Assembly (NCBI GenBank): GCA_016808115.1 | Contig: JAEQBH010001379.1 | Location: forward strand, 186,001-250,000 | Origin: Tetrastigma voinierianum | Lineage: Eukaryota; Streptophyta; Magnoliopsida; Vitales; Vitaceae | Direction of reading: 5' to 3' | Length of the DNA stretch: 64,000 bases | Shown: positions 58,570 to 64,000 of the stretch, one piece after another | Layout: each line of letters opens with the position of its first letter | Numbering within the stretch: the first letter of the stretch is position 1 | Made by a program: the position numbers and the translations under genes | Notes under the pieces: generated by a model | What the model saw: the letters and a program-made list of their open reading frames with translations, nothing else | The model's database searches: none | Told to the model about the DNA's origin: nothing

Positions 58570-58856
58570 GTCAGTTTTCTAATTCACACTCATACAACTT
58601 CTCCTTTATCTGCAAGCTATGCATGGAATATAATAAAGTCATCTTATCATCGGGGATAAAGTGCATCAATGCCCTCAAGTGTTAGTCCCATTTTGTTCTT
58701 AAACCTTTTTTTGGTCCTTGTAAGATCTTTTCACTGTAGGACACGATTCTATCAACCTAGATTACCATGTTAGAACACAAAGCATAACATTAGTGGAGAA
58801 AAACTGAAAATTCATGTACGATTTGGAATCATTTGAATATCTTTCTTGTCTGAATT

Positions 58857-59761
58857 GATGAAGAGGCTGCAGAGAACCGTTCTGCCGAGATCTCAAAGAT
58901 CTTCTCCCAAGCGACCCTTTGAAGCGGCTTTATGAGATTGCAGGAGTCACTTCTCTCGAAGCGATAGAGAGAAAAGCGCATGTGATAGAAAATGTATCTT
59001 TAGGGTTTAGGAGGGACTTGAGACTTTCCTTAAATGGGGGGATTAGACCCGGGCCTCTCATAGCAGTGGGCGAACTCGGCCACCTTATTGCTTGACTATA
59101 TGATTTATTAGAAGCTGATAACCTCACTTAATTAGACGAAATTAGTCGAGTTTAATTCCAATTAATGAAGCCCACTTAATGAAAGCGCTTCGTTCTAAAA
59201 CGATATTGGTGAAACTAAAGCGTAATGCGCACCCATATTGGTCTAGAGATTTATTCTTAATAGTCAATCCGATCCCATAAAGTCTCGAACACTGAATCAT
59301 GGCGGTAATTGCATGTACTCATGCAACCCCTTCCATGGTCATGAGTGCTTTCAACTTTACTGATATGGATTCAATATGGTAGTGTGTTTAAATGGACAAT
59401 ACCTCATAATGAGTGATACTTCATGTGTTATCCATTTTGTTAGTCCAAATTCTCTCCTTGATGTCACAATTACAATTATGCGGAGAATATCATTATGGTT
59501 CAGCGAACCTGTATATGTTACATAGTGAGTAACTTTACTTAATGTGTAACAAATATCTTTGTTAAGGCTAATGCAGAATGCCATAGCACAATATTCAAGA
59601 GTTTACTGAATGCAGCAGTATTTTCAACAATTATATGCTACTTCAACTCGATAAGCCTACATTCACAAATACCTTGTGGACTGCAAAGTTTGATACAAAT
59701 TCATTATTAAAAATGTAATGAAATTGAATTCAACCTTTATTAAAGCATCTTAAAAACTTAA
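58857..59761 (-). repeat. Copia 3 3' LTR (putative)
   Basis: About 0.9 kb of non-coding DNA lies between HMA intron sequence and the polypurine tract. Without the partner LTR the ends are inferred. Confidence 0.5.
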
Positions 59762-59772
59762 TAGCTCCCACT
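59762..59772 (-). other. Copia 3 polypurine tract
   Basis: The minus strand reads TTAGTGGGAGC, the AGTGGGAGx form common in plant copia elements. Confidence 0.6.
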
Positions 59773-61450
59773 AATTCCACGGTATCCCATGATACTCTAG
59801 CCCATGTTAATGACATAAGTTCAAATACACAAGGCGAAGGCTTTGGTTATGGATGCACCATCCTTATCACATCCAGGTTGATATGTGCTCCCTTTGCAGC
59901 GTACGTTTTGAACTTTTTCGCTATGAACCGTTATTTGACCTCCATTGTGTTAGACGCGAGACCTGCATTGTTAATAAACAACATGTGAGTTCTTGTCTAA
60001 TACAATTGTATGGGCCTATCCACAAAATCAAACACGGTTAACTCGCCAATAATAAGGTTTCGGGCGAATTGCTTGAGTAGTTCTTTGAAAAGCATCTTCT
60101 GAGCTCGCTTGCATGGTAGAGGATCACGATTAATTTACATTTCTCACTTTCCATGATCGCACCTCCACGCTAACTTAAAGATATAACCAGTTGTTGACTT
60201 CTTTCATCTGACGGCCCGGCAAAGTCGAATGCGAATACTGACTAGCTGTAGGTCCTGAACATGTTTGTAAATCAACATATAGTCTTTTGTCCTCTTCATC
60301 TTATCGCCTTCTTAACGCTGACAAATGATCATCCTGGGTTTGACTGATATCTGCCTAGAAGTCCTGTTCTAAAGGCAATATCCAAGCCTAGTGCATACTT
60401 GGCGCCACATAATACTCCAGTACTTCAGCATAAGGTATATTCTTCATTTGGGCTTTCATGCGAATAGGGACGTTGTGATGGGCTGACTTATCACCTTCTG
60501 AGGCAGAACGTTCACGGCTTACATAGTTATGTTGAATCTTTCTAAAACACGATCAACATATGCCCTACGAGATAAGCAGTAGTACTTGAACGATCCTATG
60601 AATCTGTGCACAGAATGGCGGCTTCACGAGTCCTTCATCGAAAGTTATTTAGTGATATCCGCTTTGTCTCATGCGGTAGACGAGGTCACTTTGCTTGCAA
60701 GCGGGATATCATCCACATAGAGTATTAGGAAAATGAATTTCTCCAGCGACCTTGCGATATATACATTGATCTACTTTGATTCCCAGTGAAACCATATGAA
60801 ACAACGACAACACGAAGCGCAGTGCCATTAATGCAGGAAACGCTTGGAATATGAAATAGACTTTAGGTCTACATACAGGATTTACTGAATCGTTTACCAC
60901 AGTATGGACATCATATATGAACTGTTATTGGTCTCAATTTGAAGCGGTTTAACATCCATACGGTGTAAACTCGTATGAAATGACATTAATGTCACCTTGA
61001 TCACCACAGAAAGATCTTTGAAGGCCCGGAGAAGGGTTGCTATAGTCATCCTTCTCTATCTTAGATTAGAAACCTTTGTTTTTGATCGGCTTTAAACTTT
61101 CATGCCTGTGGAGTCTCTTTAGTCTTATATATTTTGTTGATGGTCCTGTGACAATCAGTCAATCACAGTGGTTCCAACTCCGTTGTACTCATAGATTAGA
61201 TTTCATCTCTCATTTGCATCCTTACGGTTAAGTTGGGGACAAAAGCCAAACCTTCACTTAAGTTATTCGATTGATTCTGGAGACGATATCGTGTCTTGCT
61301 CTCTATATAAATTTAAATAGTCAGGTGTAGTGACTAATTGTTCCTCTACCAGTGGATCTCCTTCTTTGGAGTAGTAATAGCCACATTGCACAGGCATTGA
61401 TGAGACTTTAACTGGGAGAGTAATCTGTGTGGGATCTAAGTCTGTTGAGT
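59773..61450 (-). pseudogene. Copia 3 RNase H and reverse transcriptase remnants
   Basis: Around 60706-60745 the minus strand reads KFIFLILYVDDIP, the active-site block of copia reverse transcriptase. On its 3' side, at lower coordinates, are broken pieces matching the KYLxxxxxxDCK and RNase H regions, and on its 5' side (60780-61300) the GFxxNxVDxCIY and palm regions. Stops and frame changes are frequent. Confidence 0.75.
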
Positions 61451-62700
61451 TGAAGCGGTGTGTAGGGTTTTGATTATGTGTGGAGGAGTCAGATCACCAC
61501 ATTACTCATAAATCTTATAAATCATAAGTAGTGCCATTGATGAGTACTCCTCTCCTCTTACATTACATCAAGCTCAAAACTTAGGTATGTGTGGATTCCA
61601 CAGATTCTTGTGCCTCCATTGGGATTATAGAGCGGAGTATCCTTCGAATGTTAAATTTATGATACAAAATAACACTGAGTAGTTGAGTCCGACTTACTTA
61701 ATGTTGGATTATATAGCACTACTTAACGGGACATCCCAAACCTTAAGTGGTTTTTGGCTGAAGCTTCAGTGGGTCTCAACTCAAGAAATTGATAGACTGA
61801 CTTTCGTAGGTACACAGTTCAAATGTACGGTAACAAGCTACCATGGCGGGGTGTTGTACCATCTTATCTTGTTTCATAAGATGCGATTAACGCCTTTAAA
61901 TATACCATTTTGCTCTGGATCAGGGTAATGGCCCGCGCACTGTCTGGGAATCCTCTAAGTATTTGTGATGGCCCATATAATTTGTCCGTCGCCATGCTTC
62001 TTATATGCCTCTACCTAGTTAGGATCTATATGACGCTATGACTTTTCCCAATTGTTTCTATAGACTTGGTCAGAAAAATCTTGAACTGTCAAGAGACTCG
62101 GACTTTCTTTAGTAAATTACAAATAACCATATCGAGGAATAGTCATCGATAAATGGTAATAAATTGCAAAGGTTATATAAGGTCCATCTGTGGTGTGAAT
62201 GACTTCTGACAGTCGAGAACTAGAGACTGGAGTTTTTCTTTCTTATGTGGTCATTTACCTTCTGACGATCTACTTTTATTTCTAGTCGTTTTAAATGACA
62301 GGATATTAGTCTTTATGTTCTTTCTACTACATCCTTAAGAGATATGGCGAGTCGTTTATGCCATAATACGTAAGACTCTTCCTTAGGTAGTGGTCTCTTC
62401 GAAAGCGACCTTTTCGGCCGTATAAACTACGTATATGTCTTAGGAGATAGCCAGCATCTGTATAATCCAGCTTGGACATACAGCCAATCTTGACCCCATC
62501 ATTCTCTTAATTTGAAAAGTGTCATGTGAATCAGGCATGATCTTTTGAAACTAAATTCCTTACAAGGAAGGTACATAAAATGTGTCCTTTCAACATCGAT
62601 TTAAAACCATAATCTAAACTAAAGATTACATCTCTCCCAGACATGACTTGACCTTCTCGTTATTTCCCGGTGAGCTTCAGTTCATGTGTTTAAAGCTTAT
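61451..62700 (-). pseudogene. Copia 3 integrase remnants
   Basis: The minus strand between about 62080 and 62200 reads in pieces as the DGPYITFAIYYHLSMTIPR type of block, corresponding to the first catalytic-Asp region and the FxTFIDDxSRY segment of copia integrases. No long open frame survives. Confidence 0.55.
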
Positions 62701-64000
62701 AGGTTTATGAATCACTGTATGGTAAAATCTATGGCGTGATGGTTCATATCAATACAGAACTGGATGGTGCTTCAGATAGGTTGGATTCACAAACAAGTAT
62801 TAAAGAATCATTACTGTGGCTTAAAACGGACATCCAAACTTTGGTACAGTCCTTCTTCATAGACACTTTCTTCCCTTCTGACGTGCGATCACCGTCTTAC
62901 ACCAAAATGTCTTCTTTGGACCTATATTGTCGATTGACCGGTAGTTTCATGAAGTACCTTTATGGAGTTGTTTTTGGAACTTCTTATTCTTCCTCTTATG
63001 GGGACTTGCGGCATATAAGGCCATATGCTCTTTCATTCATAGAGCTTCTCTTCCTCGCCACCACCACTTTGCTTTCAAGTCATTCTTGACAATTTCATCT
63101 GAATTGTAGTTTAATCTTTATAATCTAATCGGTGGAAGATTGTCAGGAACCCGATGCACAATGCAAGCATCGGGGAATGAAGTAACACCATTAAAACTTG
63201 GAGTTCGCCTTTAGGTCTATCCTCAAGGACATAATCTCTAACCCAGAACCACCATCATACTTCATGTTGAAGAGCTTTTGAAGAAGTGTTCCAACTCGGC
63301 GTGAATGAAACTTCGATTTCTAACCCTATATCGTGCCATCATCTCCTTAACGATGCACGATTACTAGCAAACCACTTTTCAAGTGTTCTTGTATGGATTT
63401 CTTCATTGTCGACAAGAAAATCCTATTGCTCCTCTCCCGATGGCATAATTAGTTTTTCTCAATTCGGTACTAAGAGGTTGTGATATCTGTGGCTTATCCA
63501 TTGTAGCGCCGTGAACATCGCGGCTCCGGGTTTCAATTAGAAATCCTCTTTCCATTTCTTGAAATTCAATCCGATGAGATCTCAAATTGAAATGGAATTC
63601 ACATCTGAAAAAATTGGCGAAAAATAAAACAAAACAATCTGATGACATCATGTGAATACTCGCAGAATTACATACATCATCACATAATCACCTTTGGCGA
63701 AAAATATGACAAGCGGTTGTACACTCCACATGGCCAATGACCATGAGAGCATATTCTAATCCTTAGGTAAGAAATCACCACCTTTGGGTGTATGAACCCT
63801 TAAGATCAGTCATTTCTCATTGCATGCCATCATGCTTAATCCTCCACGAACTAACAGAGATCACCTCCTTTGGGAGTATGACCATCTGATAAAGCAGGAG
63901 ACATCACCTGATATGAGATTGATATTTCTCAAACCCGATCAAGTGTGCCACTTTGTGATTACAACCAATTGAATTCTTAAATCACTCATACAAGGATATA
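62701..64000 (-). pseudogene. Copia 3 gag side and leader
   Basis: No single domain could be read cleanly. Position within the element predicts gag and then the untranslated leader. At 63687, 63775 and 63860 a short block (ATCACC, then TTTGGG and TATGAC or TATGAAC) recurs about 85-88 bp apart, a small internal tandem repeat. Confidence 0.45.
63687..63945. repeat. ~86-bp tandem repeat in Copia 3, about three copies
   Basis: The recurring cores are ATCACCTTTGG (63687), ATCACCACCTTTGGGTGTAT (63775) and ATCACCTCCTTTGGGAGTAT (63860). Confidence 0.6.

Larger units (their letters stand above)
58857..64000 (-). mobile_element. Copia 3: Ty1/copia retrotransposon, runs off the window
   Basis: The minus strand carries reverse transcriptase, then integrase and gag-side sequence toward higher coordinates. 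A polypurine tract and an LTR-like block stand at the left end. It lies within intron 2 of the HMA gene. All domains are degenerate. The 5' LTR is outside the window. The left boundary (TGATGAAGAGG at about 58857) is approximate. Confidence 0.75.

Noticed and set aside
1..64000. A new multi-gene defence or metabolic system
   Set aside because: Apart from HMA/HIPP pieces and one PFK exon, every coding signal I could identify belongs to a retrotransposon polyprotein, so nothing supports a functional gene cluster beyond the HIPP family.

Overview
This is nuclear DNA from a flowering plant. The evidence is GT-AG introns, a heavy-metal-associated isoprenylated plant protein (HIPP) gene, a fragment of a plant-type ATP phosphofructokinase, a tRNA-derived SINE with target-site duplications, and a dense mixture of Ty1/copia and Ty3/gypsy LTR retrotransposons. 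Composition is AT-rich between elements. I cannot name the species. There is no operon, CRISPR array, rRNA gene or complete tRNA gene.

Layout. 1-4.35 kb: AT-rich DNA with a frameshifted phosphofructokinase exon (minus), a 63-bp tandem repeat, a lone HMA-domain exon, and a SINE-like unit. 4.36-10.76 kb: Copia 1 (minus), carrying a 1.6-kb insertion. 10.8-15.3 kb: AT-rich DNA with dispersed repeats and one well-defined SINE (14195-14334). 15.3-30.24 kb: Gypsy 1 (minus), flanked by a matching short direct repeat and interrupted by two LTR-like insertions. 30.3-31.6 kb: the best gene in the window, a three-exon HIPP with a prenylation tail but a one-base frameshift as read. 31.6-38.2 kb: AT-rich DNA with a 1.2-kb tandem duplication. 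38.2-42.0 kb: a plus-strand Tat-like Gypsy, truncated at its 3' side. 42.0-43.8 kb: an LTR-like block and AT-rich DNA. 43.8-57.9 kb: Copia 2 (minus), with target-site duplication GTGTG, split by Gypsy 3, a gag-only element with LTRs of about 4.1 kb that each carry five copies of a ~195-bp tandem repeat. 58.1-64 kb: an (AT)n microsatellite, exons 1-2 of another HMA gene, and Copia 3 (minus) inserted in its second intron and running off the window.

The three HMA pieces (about 3.2, 31 and 58.4 kb) look like members of one local gene family spread apart by nested retrotransposons. Almost all coding sequence of the transposons is broken by frameshifts and stops. I found no convincing new multi-gene system. 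The most interesting items are the HIPP cluster, the three differently expanded alleles of the 4-kb LTR, and the nested insertion history.
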